From assembly GCA_029747585.1 (NCBI GenBank), contig JAPEVF010000036.1, positions 102,677 to 166,676 on the forward strand: DNA of 64,000 nt. Reading direction: 5' to 3'. Every line of letters starts with the position of its first letter. The stretch's first letter is position 1. The notes below the pieces were generated by a model. That model was not told where the DNA came from. It did not search any database and saw only the letters and a list, made by a program, of their open reading frames with translations. Shown here one piece after another: positions 22,408-32,634 of the stretch. The stretch is from Pleurotus djamor. Taxonomy: Eukaryota; Basidiomycota; Agaricomycetes; Agaricales; Pleurotaceae. The translations under genes and the position numbers were made by a program.

Positions 22408-24472
22408 ATGGAGAGTATCTCATCAGTATCGCCTGTCTACCTCTTTCTCGCTGGCGCAGCCGTTACTCTTCACCTGCTGCGGTCCCGACCAAAGGTTCCT
22501 TTGCCTCCAGGGCCTCCAGCTGACCCCTTGATCGGCCATATTCGTACCTTCCCTACCAAAGATAAGGAAGCCACTCTACACGAATGGTCTAAGCAATACG
22601 GTATGTAAGCTCCTGCATTGTTATCCAATCCTCTGATGCTACTGGGCTGTGCGTCTAGGCGACGTCATGAGCTTCAACCTCCTTGGCCAGACCGTTGTCG
22701 TTCTGGATAGCCACGAAGCAGCAATGGAGCTTTTGGAGAAGCGAAGCTCACTATACAGCTCTCGCTCGGGTGCTGCGGTGTTCACAATGTCTGTCTTTTC
22801 CTATGACACTGCTACGCATCTATCTTACGCTGCCCTAGAATGGGCGTCGAACCGAATATTATGACCTTGCCATATGGTCCAGACTTCCGCAAACATCGTA
22901 GACTGCTATCGCCTGCGCTTACAAGGGAGGCCATCCGCGAGTTCGAGAGGACGCAACAAGAAAATGCAGTGATACTCACCGACCACCTCATCAAGGATAA
23001 GGGAGTCAATCTCGAACATTACCTTGCTATGTACGCACTGTGTTTCCCTTCGTAGTTCATAATAACTAACATCGTCGTTTAGGTTCGCCACCTCGGTCAT
23101 CATCAGGATTTCGACTGGTTATCAGGTCCTCTCAGAGAAAGATAAATTTATAAAGATTGCCGAGGATATCCAACAGGCCATGCAAGAGACTGGAATCCCA
23201 GGTGCCACTCCAATTGATTGGTTCCCTTTTTGTAAGTCATTCGTCTCCACCTTAAACTTCGCCGACTGGTTTCTCATTAGCATTGTTTGCAGTACAGTAC
23301 CTTCCATCATGGTTTCCTGGTACCCATTACGCTAATGTGGGACGGAAATGGAACTACGCGATCCGAAACCTGTATGATTACCCTTTCGATCTGGTTCGGA
23401 AGCAAATGGTCCGTGATGTACCGTCTCCTGTGTCGCTGAATGAGTGGCTAAACATTGGTCTAGGACGAAGGAACGGCTGATTATTCCTTCCTCCTGCGGC
23501 ATTTACAAGCTATGGGCTCTGATTTGGACTCTCGAGATGTTGACCATGTCAAGGGTGCCGCAGCTGCGTTGTATGCTGGTGGGTCTGAAACGGTCTGTAG
23601 GCTCTTTATGATCAGTGAAATGCGTTCAGAGCAACTCACATCAGTCGTTTGAAGACTTGGACCGCGATGTCTTCGTTCTTTTTGGCTATGACAGTTTACC
23701 CTGAATGCCAGAAAGTTGCCCAAGATGAAATAGATCGGGTCGTTGGCAAAGATCGGCTTCCTTCATTCGAAGATCGGGACGCCCTTCCTTACGTGTCGGC
23801 TGTCGTTCAGGAGACTCTAAGGTAAGTAAAGGGAATTGACTCATACTGTATTCTACTGTGCTGTGACTGCGACACTAACGCACTCGTAGATGGGGCCGCA
23901 TCTCTCCCTTAGGTATGTTTGAACCCTTTCCACTCGATCGGTCTGAGTCAGCTCGGTCAATCAGGCGTACCGCATCGCTCCACGCATGATGATATTTATC
24001 GCGGCATGTTCATCCCAAAGGGAACACTGGTAATTGCGAACATATACGGATTGTCCGTTGAAGAGAAAAGATATTCGAACCCCAAACTATTCAACCCGAA
24101 GCGATTCCTTCCACGGTCAATGGGTGGTAACGATGAGCCTCCGTTCGAGGGTGTATTCGGATTTGGACGCAGAATTTGTCCAGGGAGACATTTGGCAGCG
24201 GCGAGCTTGTGGATTGCCGTTGCGACAGTGCTTTCCACGCTGGATATCGGTAAAGTCAAGGATGAAAACGGGGTTGAGATCACCCCAGAAGTCGGATTCG
24301 AGACAGGATTGAACAGGTACGAAGATTGTGCGTCCAGAGACGACTTTTGACATCTAACCTTGCGTCCGTGCGATATAAAAGTCATCCGAAACCATACGAG
24401 TGTGTTATCTCGCCCAGAATTGATGTAGCAGAGGGACGAGTGGCGGAGGCCTTGAAGTCGATCAGCAGTTAG
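22408..24472 (+). CDS. Cytochrome P450 number 2 (microsomal class II)
   Basis: ATG at 22408: MESISSVSPVYLFLAGAAV anchor, then VPLPPGPPADPLIGHIRTFP. Downstream exons hold GDVMSFNLLGQ, LPYGPDFRKHRRLLSPAL, YLPSWFPGTHYANVGRKW, VKGAAAALYAGGSET with TWTAM (I-helix), ETLR (ExxR), WGRISPLG, VPHRSTHDDIYRGMFIPKG, FNPKRFLP and an uninterrupted FGFGRRICPGRHLAA. The heme-loop intron found in P450-1, 3, 4, 5, 6 and 7 is missing here. The C-terminus is HPKPYECVISPR...ALKSIS before TAG at 24470-24472. It is the closest relative of P450-1 in this window and lies in tandem with it, 0.9 kb apart, so a local duplication is likely. A donor GTCCGT is used after RKQM. Confidence 0.9.
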
Positions 24473-24651
24473 GCATTGGTTGGGTTTGGGTTGGCGGAGG
24501 ATTTTGAATATTGCTTACCTATTATGGTAAATCATTGCAATTATAAACATCGTGGGAATTAGATGACCAAACATGTTGGGTGGCTCAAATCTCAGTGTCA
24601 GCCACCGCCCTCTCACATCCACCGTCCTCCATACCCGTTCCTGTCTACACA

Positions 24652-26238
24652 ATGGCTACAGTCATTGAAACCCCGGGAACGAGCTCTGCACCTCGAAGAC
24701 GACGCCGGGAGTCGATTGAAATCATTGACGTCGACCTGCTTGACGAACAAGATATTGCGACCCTCCAAAGACCTTTGCGACGCAGACGCCCCAACCCTCC
24801 CCACCCAGAGACCATTGTGCTGATCGACAGCGACGACGACGAGCCCATAATCACTTCATCTACGAATAGGCATCCACCCCGAGGTGAGTGACCCCTTTCG
24901 CCCATGGGTAGGCTTGATTTCTCAACTTTACCAGGTTCGCGACTAAGGTCGTTGCCCCCGCCACCACCATTCGTTGATATCCCTCCTGTACCGCCCATTC
25001 CCCGCCAGTTCGCTGGTCAGTCTAGTATGCTGCATCGGCGACAGCTTCCGTTGCCTCGTGGCGTAATCCGGCCTAACACACAACCTTTCGCTTTCGAAGA
25101 GCAAATGGGGGTTGGCCCTTCTATCCGCAGGGGAAATAGCAATGCACCTCCAGGTCCCCCACCAGCAGCCCCACTACCGCCCGCTCCTCCGTCGCATCAT
25201 GTACCGTCCATGGGTTTCGGCGGAGCCATTCTTCAGATCAACCACGAAGCGGCTTCACAAGACAGGCGTCGGCGAGGAAGTCGTCCCACTACCCGCGCTC
25301 GCCACATTCATCATCTCTTCATGCCGATTATGGAAGACCTGAATGATAATTTCTTGTTCGAGCCACGCAATTACCCCGACGTGGACGTGTTCATGCGACT
25401 CATGCATTTCGGACAGAATCCAGAGGCGCGTAATAAAGAACCTGAATATCTACCGACGTACACACACCCGGCCAAACCTGAGCCTGGTTTTGTATGCGAT
25501 TTTGCTCCCGACAATGCGGTTTCCGACAAGGCCACCACGTCGTATCCCGCGACATCTTCGGAGAATCCTATAGTTATAACAGACGATGAACCATCGACGT
25601 CTTCTAGTGTCGTTGACGAACCTCCTGCTTCCACCATGCAGACGCTGCTAGTCTGCGCGTGCTGCTCTAAGCCCCTATTGCTCAACAGCCAAACCTCCAA
25701 CAAAGGTCTCGAAGAAGAACACAAACGCAGGATTTGGGCTTTACGATGTGGGCATCTGATAGATGGAGAATGCTTGGACAAGATCAGTATGCCCGTCATA
25801 CCTTCTTCGGCATCCACCTCGAGAGGCAAAACGAAGGCGAACCATTCAGATGACGAATTCACCTCTGGCCACGTCTCAGACAGCGACTGGGATGGCCTTG
25901 ACCTTTTACCCGCTCCGCGATACTCTCTACGACGCCATCATCCTATACCTGATTATGACACATTCCTTACGCCCTCAGGGTATCCACTACGCAGTCGACC
26001 TCTGGAACACCCGCTTTCGCCCCCTTTGCACCGTCAAAAACGCCATCAGAGTTCCTCAGCCAAGAAGGGGAAGAAGAAACAAGAGACGTTTGAATGGCCT
26101 TGTCCAGTCCCGGGGTGCGAACGAATGCATGTTAGTGTGAGAGACGCAGATGGAGGATGGGATCAGGAGAAGGATTCCGTCGTTGGGCGAGGCAAGACGC
26201 CCAAGGCCGGCAGAGGTGCCATTGCTGTGTTTGTATGA
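24652..26238 (+). CDS. SUMO-interacting-motif, RING-like protein (candidate SUMO-targeted ubiquitin ligase)
   Basis: Two exons (24652-24883 and 24935-26238) give 511 residues. The first ATG in good context is 24652 (MATVIETPGTSSAP), followed by an RRRRR cluster. Three SUMO-interacting-like motifs, each a short Val/Ile run followed by acids, are visible: IEIIDVDLL (about residue 22), TIVLIDSDDDE (about 60) and PIVITDDE (about 300). The middle is Pro-rich and probably disordered. A zinc-binding RING-like arrangement follows: CACC (about 328), then LRCGHLIDGECLDKI, a long Ser-rich insertion of about 130 residues, and CPVPGC near the end. This combination is that of SUMO-targeted ubiquitin ligases (Slx5/Rfp type). 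The large insertion between the second and last metal pairs is unusual. Function is inferred from architecture; ligase activity is not proven. Confidence 0.7.
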
Positions 26239-26372
26239 TAGCTTTCGACATTCCCTGTTTCTGGGACGTTCATTTTTTCTGTAATTTACCTGTACCATCT
26301 TTCTACCCTTTCAGCCCAAAGTGACAAACGGGGTTTCTGCTGAACATGCCCTGATTCTCCGGATAGTGAACA

Positions 26373-26449
26373 TCTCTGTTAGTATATCGGTTAGTACACG
26401 CGCCTGTCACTGAACGCGCGAAAGCTGGGTTCGACTCCCAGACAGAGAG
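26373..26449 (+). tRNA. tRNA-Asp (anticodon GTC) with a 5-nt insertion in the anticodon loop
   Basis: Acceptor stem TCTCTGT (26373-26379) pairs perfectly with ACAGAGA (26442-26448); discriminator G at 26449. D-stem GTAT/GTAC, anticodon stem CGCGC (26399-26403) with GCGCG (26416-26420), T-arm CTGGG-TTCGACT-CCCAG (26425-26441). The anticodon GTC is at 26406-26408. The anticodon loop is 12 nt (CTGTCACTGAAC) instead of 7. The normal fungal loop CTGTCAC is present, so five extra bases sit at the 37/38 position used by nuclear tRNA introns. A T5 run at 26453-26457 is the Pol III terminator. Confidence 0.9.
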
Positions 26450-26452
26450 CAC

Positions 26453-26457
26453 TTTTT
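26453..26457 (+). terminator. Pol III terminator of tRNA-Asp
   Basis: TTTTT starting four bases after the discriminator base of the tRNA. Confidence 0.75.
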
Positions 26458-26540
26458 GGCCAAACCCTAAACCCTTGATTGGTCCGTGCGCCAAGGTTAC
26501 TTCCTGGATCGAGCGATATTCCCAATTTGGGACATGGATG

Positions 26541-26596
26541 TAGACCAGTCTATCTGACTACGAATAATCTCAAGCCCGCCACTCTGGAGTATATAA
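26541..26596 (+). promoter_or_regulatory. Shared promoter block upstream of secreted protein gene 1
   Basis: A 56-base block starts with TAGACCAGTCTATCTGA, which contains the dyad TAGAC-CA-GTCTA, then AAGCCCGCC at offset 31 and a TATA box GTATATAA at 26589-26596. The same elements occur in the same order and at exactly the same spacing in front of the paralogue (30671-30726, other strand). The ATG lies about 100 bases downstream. Confidence 0.8.
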
Positions 26597-26694
26597 GCGT
26601 CACTGTCCAGCTCGATGGGTCCCTATTCTTCTCTCTCCTCTACCACAACCACCCCCCTCAAGCTATCCTTCATCCTACCTCTTACGACTCCGAC

Positions 26695-27487
26695 ATGATT
26701 TATTACTCTCTCGTCCTCGCTGCTCTCACCCTCCTCAATGGTACCCTCGCAGCTGTTACTCCGGGAGATTCCGCTATGAGCGCAATGTCTCAGCCTGCGA
26801 ACCGGACACTCATCATCCAAGAAAGCCCCGAGAGACGCTTTAGGTACGCGACCTCTGCATCACCATACGTCGTAACTTGTTCTAATTCATGTCATTAGTG
26901 CTTTCCTTCCGACGTAAGCTCTTCTCTGCAACCGTCTACTGAGCGATGTATCTGAGCATCGCACACATCCAAGCGCCCACCAGGAGACCGCAGATCGAGT
27001 CGTCGGCAGCTCGAACGCTGAGCGATACTGTTCGGAAGGCGCGGGCGATTGCAAAATGTTCCCAGAGGGCTGCTTGAAAGAAAAGCAGGTAACTTACAAA
27101 GCCCCAGAGGGCGTGCACGGCAACTATACTCAATGTAAGCTCGAGTATATGCACAAATTCGCGACGCTGACCCCTTCCCAGTTAGCGCCGAGATTGACCC
27201 AGAAACGTGTGGCATGAAGCCCGAGCAATACGTTCAGTATCACACCAATGCTCCACCTGGAAGTCGATGTGCAGGATGGCCAGAATACGTGGAGATACTT
27301 GACGCAAAGAATCGGCAGTTGTGCGTGAGATGTTGCGCACGGGCTGAGGACTGCCAAGTTCGTGTGGACGGTATGTCATTCAGTATCTCTTAGATCCCCC
27401 TTTCACTCACTGAGTATTGCTGTTTCAGCCACTTGCGAGCAGGCGTTGGGAGGTAACTATTTTGGCGCTCAGATGAAGAAGCCTTGA
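26695..27487 (+). CDS. Small secreted cysteine-rich protein 1
   Basis: ATG at 26695 begins a signal peptide (MIYYSLVLAALTLLNGTLAA). Exon 1 ends after PERRF. Later exons read ETADRVVGSSNAERYCSEG, CKMFPEGCLKEKQVTYKAP, then AEIDPETCGMKPEQYVQYH, CAGWPEYVEILDAKNRQLCV with CCARAEDCQV, and a last short exon CEQALGGNYFGAQMKKP before TGA (27485-27487). About ten cysteines fall in the mature part. The C-terminal pattern F/Y-x2-I-x-D-x3-N-x3-CV-x-CC-x4-DC-x-V is shared with secreted protein 2 at 29823-30566. The second intron is uncertain: an AAG acceptor at 26973 keeps the frame. No known domain; probably an extracellular effector-like or surface protein. Confidence 0.7.
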
Positions 27488-28713
27488 TGATACCAGCTGT
27501 ATACCACGAGCGACAGTGATATGATTATTTGCATGAACCGTGAACACTACGAGGAACGTGCACCCTGCCAACTTGGGTGACACGGTCGCTTTGTTTTTGC
27601 AAAGGCCACGCTCCCTAAGACGCTCCGTCACAGACCCGCGAAAAGCTGAATGAAAGAACGTCCTTTTACGTAAAGACCAAGGTACCATTCATCATATGCC
27701 CAGATACCATGAGAGACCGAGGCCTCTAAAAATGAGTTTGGTGAGTTGAGAGCCCTGAGAAAAGTTGAGACTCTGTTTTTGGTGCGTGACGGAAGGAGAG
27801 CATACAGCACCTGACTGGGACCAGCGACATGCCGCATTGCTTTGAGTCTGGCAAGGACGCACCCGTTTTCGGGGAGTCACAGGTGCTTTGGTGGCGACGA
27901 ACGACAGAGCAGGACTAGAGCAGAAGGACTCCCATAAACAAGCCCTTAGGTTGCCACGGTTGTCCAGGTATACCTCGCGGCATACCAAGCCGACGGATAA
28001 GCAGACACACTTGACGTCTCATGCGACCAATACTCGCGAAGATCTTCTCGCAGTCTTATTCGGCTGAGCTTCAAGTGAGATCCAGTCACTTCTGGGAGTT
28101 TGCCTAGGTACAACGACGTCAGTCCAAGATCGAAAATGTCCCAGCTCCCATTCATCTGACGGTCATTGGTCGATTCATAGGGAAACACGGGGATCAAGAG
28201 TGGAGGTCGCACTCTAAGCGATAGTGTTCAAACAGGTTCAAACGTTCATCTTTCAAACTCCGACCACTTTTCATGCTTATTCGCGTTTACACTAGGCCAA
28301 TGACAAGTGGTTTCGTGTAACTCGTCCGCTTTTGGGCATTTCCCTTAACTTTCATCGCCTATTAGATAGGAAAATCATCGTACCTTCACCCCACGGTACT
28401 GTCTAGGCTCTGTCAGAGTCTGTCACTCGGTCGAAATGCCCGGCATTTTCCAACAAGGACACAACAAGGACATGAATTCGTCCCTGAAACGGTGAAACAA
28501 AGCCTGTGTTTTTGGACGTATTCATATACGAAGTCGGTTGTCGGTCGCCAAGTTCTGTTCGCTTCCGTCTCATCGCTGGAACAACGAACCGAGGCCAAGT
28601 TGTAGGAGGGGGAAACTCCAAAAGTAAGCAGATGGAGCCTTTTCACATAAAGAGGGTTAAGTTCTCTGTCTCGGTGTACGATAAGCACAATTCCCCACTT
28701 TCAATTTTCCCCC
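27488..28713. other. Intergenic region upstream of the UbiA-type gene
   Basis: About 1.2 kb. Several overlapping minus-strand frames up to 98 codons occur, but none carries a motif, splice continuation or plausible start context. It holds the 3' flank of secreted protein 1 and the UbiA-type promoter. Confidence 0.4.
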
Positions 28714-29634
28714 ATGGATAACCGCTTCCTCTCTGCCATATCTCTTGAACTGCGTTTATTCAAAGCGTTCACCTTCCGTGACTGGTCTGCGACCGTCATA
28801 CCTGGTGTTATCGTCGGCCTTGGTGCAACGAAACGCGCCAACTTGCCGTTACTCGATGTGGCGGCATGCCTACCATGGATGTTCATGTACATCTATTTTT
28901 TCACGCTCTCCAACCAACTCACTGGAATAGAAGAAGACCGCATCAATAAACCCGACCGACCTATTCCATCTGGGAAAATTACCGTCAGAGGAGCGATCTA
29001 TCGATGGGGTTTGGCGCTCACCGTCTTCGTTGGACTTGCTCTGCGTAACGGCAAGCAGATTCCAGAGACGTTGATCTGGGTGATCACCACGGGGTTGGTT
29101 AGTCTGACGTCTGTGGGGGGCCATTGGTTCTTCAAGAACACAGTAGCGATGACACTAGCTTCTCGGTGCAAAACTGTTGCCGTGTACAAGGCTATCGCAA
29201 CGCCGAACGTGGACGAAGAGCGGGTTTTGCTCTGCCTTGCCATATGGTATGGCGTTCTCATGCAACTGCAAGACCTACGCGATGTTGCGGGAGATGCTGC
29301 CACTGGCAGGAAGACCCTACCCGTGGTTTTAGGCGATGGAGGCTCCAGATGGGCGATCCTTCTGGGCTTCCTACCGCTCGGTTGTGGGGTACTATGGGCA
29401 GGAGGAGTCCTTTCCAAATCGCCCATTGTGATTCTTTCTGTTCACGCCTTTTTGGGTTATCGAGTGATGCAAAGGAAGGGTCCCCTCTATGACCATCAAA
29501 CTTATCTGGTGCGTGAACGCCTGTCGTGGCGATCAGTCAGTTGCAGGTCTCACATGTCCGCTGTTTAGGACTTTACTTATCTATACTGTGGGTTGGTGAC
29601 GTTGTGTTCTGGGTTGGTGCCGCTCGATCGATGA
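28714..29634 (+). CDS. UbiA-superfamily enzyme (prenyltransferase or UbiA-type terpene cyclase)
   Basis: Two exons (28714-29508 and 29569-29634) encode 286 residues with eight or nine membrane helices. The protein starts MDNRFLSAISLELRLFKAFT. The first diphosphate-binding region reads LSNQLTGIEEDRINKPDRP followed by IPSG, with NQ...ED in place of the canonical NDxxDxxxD of aromatic prenyltransferases. The second region, YGVLMQLQDLRDVAGD followed by ATGRKTLP, keeps the DxxxD-type metal site. UbiA proteins act in membranes on prenyl diphosphates. The NQ..(x)EEDxxNKPxRP form is, to my knowledge, found in fungal UbiA-type sesquiterpene cyclases (Fma-TC type) and related basidiomycete proteins. 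So cyclisation of farnesyl diphosphate is a reasonable alternative to prenyl transfer. The intron near the C-terminus ends the protein in DFTYLYCGLV...LDR. The gene sits between two inverted secreted protein genes and in the wider P450 region. Confidence 0.85.
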
Positions 29635-29822
29635 TCGTAGACGTGTTTGAGTAGATATGCGATGGTGTTATTCCTGTACATACCATTATCGGGGTGATGA
29701 GCATCAGACAGCCAGCGATATCAAGAAGGTAGTTTCATTGGGGTATTAAAAGGGGAGATATCATGAACTAAGCTTCTTATTGGTATCCCTCAGCTGAGCA
29801 CAAGTCGCTGCCGTCAGAGTGA

Positions 29823-30566
29823 TCAGTCGTTGTAAAACAAAAAGGCGACGAACAAGCGCGTACCGGAGCCAGATACTTCGCAATCAGCAGAATTGTTGCA
29901 GCACTTCACACAAGCTTCGCCATTGGCCGGATCGATTATTTGCCTAAAGTGGTCGAAGTTTTCGCATTTGCTGCACATCGGATCGCTGTCGCTGTATTGA
30001 GTGTACTTGGCATTCTTGAAGAGGCTGCTATCCTGATTGTACTTGCCAATGACTAGGTTGCGAGGCATTAGGATGGATGGTACAAGGGTATCAAGGGTAT
30101 AACGACTTACAGAAAGCGGAGGCTGCATACTGGCCTGGGTTCAGGGCCTTCTGCGTCACCCCAGCAGTCTGGAACGCATCTTTCGGGAACGGTTTGCAAC
30201 CTTGCGACGCCTTAGCCGCGTTGGACATCGTGCCAGAGCAGTACTTGTCAAATTCATCGGAGTTTCCAGGCCTAAAAAAGGTCGAGTCAGTCGACAGACA
30301 ACTGGGCAAGAGATGGATGACGCTAAACATACTGGGGAATAAGGAGACTGGATGCGAATGAGTCAATATACAGTCGGATGCAAGTAGCATGCAGCACACC
30401 TGAAAATAGTGTCCTGCTCTTGCTCGATGATCATTCGCGAGTTATCGTTGCACTGAGGGGTGCCCTTGTCAGCGAGATGCATAGCGTCCATGCCGGAGAC
30501 CGGAGGTGCGGCGAGAGCGCCTCCGAGGACAGAAAGAGCGACGAGGATGAGAGAGGAGTGGATCAT
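29823..30566 (-). CDS. Small secreted cysteine-rich protein 2
   Basis: ATG at 30566 begins a signal peptide (MIHSSLILVALSVLGGALAA). Exon 1 continues MDAMHLADKGTPQCNDNSRM and ends near DTIFR; an intron (about 30405-30274) joins RPGNSDEFDKYCSGTMSNAA and GCKPFPKDAFQTAG. A second intron (about 30110-30065) joins the last exon with YTQYSDSDPMCSKCENFDHF, RQIIDPANGEACVKCC, NNSADCEVSGSG and the end FVAFLFYND. It is the paralogue of secreted protein 1 (same signal start MI..SL, same CV-x-CC-x4-DC-x-V pattern) on the opposite strand, with the UbiA-type gene between them. Its promoter shares the 56-base block. Function unknown. Confidence 0.7.
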
Positions 30567-30670
30567 AGCTGAGTCGGGATGGTGGACGTGTAGGATGGGA
30601 GCTAGCTAGCTGGGATGGTTGTGGTTGGGGAAGAAGAGTGATGAGGCCTCATCGAACAGGGAGCCAGAGT

Positions 30671-30726
30671 TTATATACCCCAAGGCGGCGGGCTTAAAAC
30701 CGTTCATACTCAGATAGACTGGTCTA
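30671..30726 (-). promoter_or_regulatory. Shared promoter block upstream of secreted protein gene 2
   Basis: On the minus strand this reads TAGACCAGTCTATCTGA, AAGCCCGCC at offset 31 and GTATATAA at the end, in perfect register with the block at 26541-26596. The 5' UTRs beyond it also share a CCACAACCA-rich stretch. The ATG (30566) lies 105 bases downstream of the TATA box. Confidence 0.8.
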
Positions 30727-31190
30727 AATCTTGTTCCCAGAATAGATGAAGGCGGGTCCTACAAGCGGCAGAGCAACGGAGAGCGGCAAGGTATTGCACT
30801 TGACTCTGAGGTCACTGAGTACGGCGCATATATGTACGCGCCCAGGTTGGAAGGCGCCTGTATCAGTCATACGCCTCGAGTCCGAGAGGCCAGCACTGAG
30901 CAATGAGAGGGCTAGAAGAGACTCTAGTACGTAGGAGCAGCGTTGTGTTGGCGTTGTGGAAAGAAACAGGAAGAACGTTTGAGCGCCCAGGTTGAGCGGC
31001 TAATTGGGTTAGGAGATAGGGCTGCGAAAGGGGCATTGACAGTCCAGGACCCCAGGTTGTCGTTCCCAAGCTCAACACTGTCGGATCAGCTTAGAGAACC
31101 TATTCACTATTGTATATCTAGCTTAGCTCTTCTTCCATATCCTTGGGTACAGACTATAACCTCTACACGACCGTTACATTGGGAGTCTTA
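30727..31190. other. Intergenic region, nothing recognised
   Basis: Between the secreted protein 2 promoter and the end of the next minus-strand gene. Two short plus-strand frames and one minus-strand frame have no support. Confidence 0.35.
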
Positions 31191-32634
31191 TTAGGAGGGT
31201 TTGTTTCCTCTGAGAGCTTCCAGCACATCCACACTCGCATCAAGTCCTTCGAAGTAGAGTCCATCAGTCACGGCTTCACAGGTTCATACTGACTGAGACC
31301 TAACTTTCTGGCTGCCAAACACCCAAGCAGCAATATTGGGCACTGAAAGGGGGGATGAGGCGTTGTATGTGGGAACGAGTGGGTACAACTCAACGGCTCG
31401 CATAGGCGATGTGGCAGAATGATATTGGTATCTTATCATCGCTGAGAGGTATGTTGACGATTTCGTAGCTTTGTATGGGCATGTGTAAGGACTGATTATG
31501 CTGCTGGTATCCGAGGGGACACTTACATGAGGACGCAGCAAGGTGCGACATTGAAGAGGATAAGTCGGATTGTCATGCTCTTCGCGATGATATCTGTTTT
31601 TAAAGAGTATTTCAACGCTCGTTGCTTCAAGGCGCGTATAGTGTAGACTTCACGAGGGTCAGGCGATCCAATATATGTAGAAGAGTGGATGTACCTTCGA
31701 GGTAAACGATGGCTAAGGTCCCAATCCCGATTACCACAGTATTCGTGGTGGCACTATGTACCGGAGATGAGCGTCCCTACGTAGAGGAGCCTCTTAGGGA
31801 GACAGGGGACTCACACCAGCGGGGGGCGCATATGGCAGATCATCCCAGTGAGGTCTCTCTCGATATCGTCTCCTTGAATATGCATAGCAATCTCGAATGA
31901 GGCGGTGAGTCAGTACGAAGCATCCAGGAGGTTCTTCACAACACTTACTGCCATCACCTCGAACACAACGAGGAAAAACACCATCGGTGGAAGCATAAAC
32001 AACTTCGTATACATCTGAGTCTGTGTTATCAGGGAATGAATGTTGACTACTGACAATTCGAAAGTATTCCATCGTCTGACGAATATCTTCGCAGGTCAAA
32101 TCAGGACTGACGCTGACATAAAGCTGGTATCGAAGACGCGAACTCAAGTCTCTGGCACTTCGATTCGGAAAAGGATAAAAGTGGACCGACCTGTAGTATA
32201 AGGATCAGCGTAGCGTATGCAGTTCTGAGCAATCAGCCATGCTTAGCTCAGACGGACGGAGAAGCTCATAGTCACTTTGGTACTCACAAAGCAGGAGAAG
32301 CATAGATCATCGCAGTCTGAGCCAAGCAGACCTCAGCCGATGGTCTTGACGTTGCTTGTCGACCAGCGATGAAAAGAAACGAAATCGAATGTACAATCCA
32401 AGAAGCGATAAAGATGTACCAAGATGCAAACCGGCGGACGCGCTTCGACAAGAGAGCAGTGAGAAAGACAGCGACCAGCTGGATCAATCCAGAGACGAGA
32501 AGACCGTCAAACACCCAGACTAGCTGAGGTCCAGTGAGAGGCGAGCCAGTGTCATCCGCGTCGTCTAGTTTGTGACAAACAAATCCTCAACCGAGCTACA
32601 ACGAAACGGGTATTCGAGACTAACCGTCACCCAT
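31191..32634 (-). CDS. Multi-pass (seven-helix-like) membrane protein A
   Basis: ATG at 32634; exon 1 is only MGD plus one base, spliced over about 32624-32566 to DDADDTGSPLTGPQLVWVFD. The first helices are LIQLVAVFLTALLSKRVRRF and WYIFIASWIVHSISFLFIAG, followed by CLAQTAMIYASPAL. Small exons follow: TAYATLILQ, LYVSVSPDLTCEDIRQTMEY, MYTKLFMLPPMVFFLVVFEV, TVVIGIGTLAIVYLEG, SMTIRLILFNVAPCCVLM, and a final exon ending DGLYFEGLDASVDVLEALRG and NKPS. The pattern of seven helices with a basic intracellular start (RVRR) and a Cys in the first extracellular loop resembles uncharacterised 7-TM receptor-like proteins in mushroom genomes. It is a paralogue of protein B. Ligand and function unknown. Many tiny exons, so precise borders are uncertain. 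Confidence 0.6.

Noticed and set aside
24580..24651. Longer start of the RING-like protein
   Set aside because: The upstream frame opens only with GTG; the first ATG, 24652, is the credible eukaryotic start.
27692..28212. Minus-strand frames upstream of the UbiA-type gene
   Set aside because: Two overlapping frames of fewer than 100 codons without motifs or a signal peptide; treated as chance.
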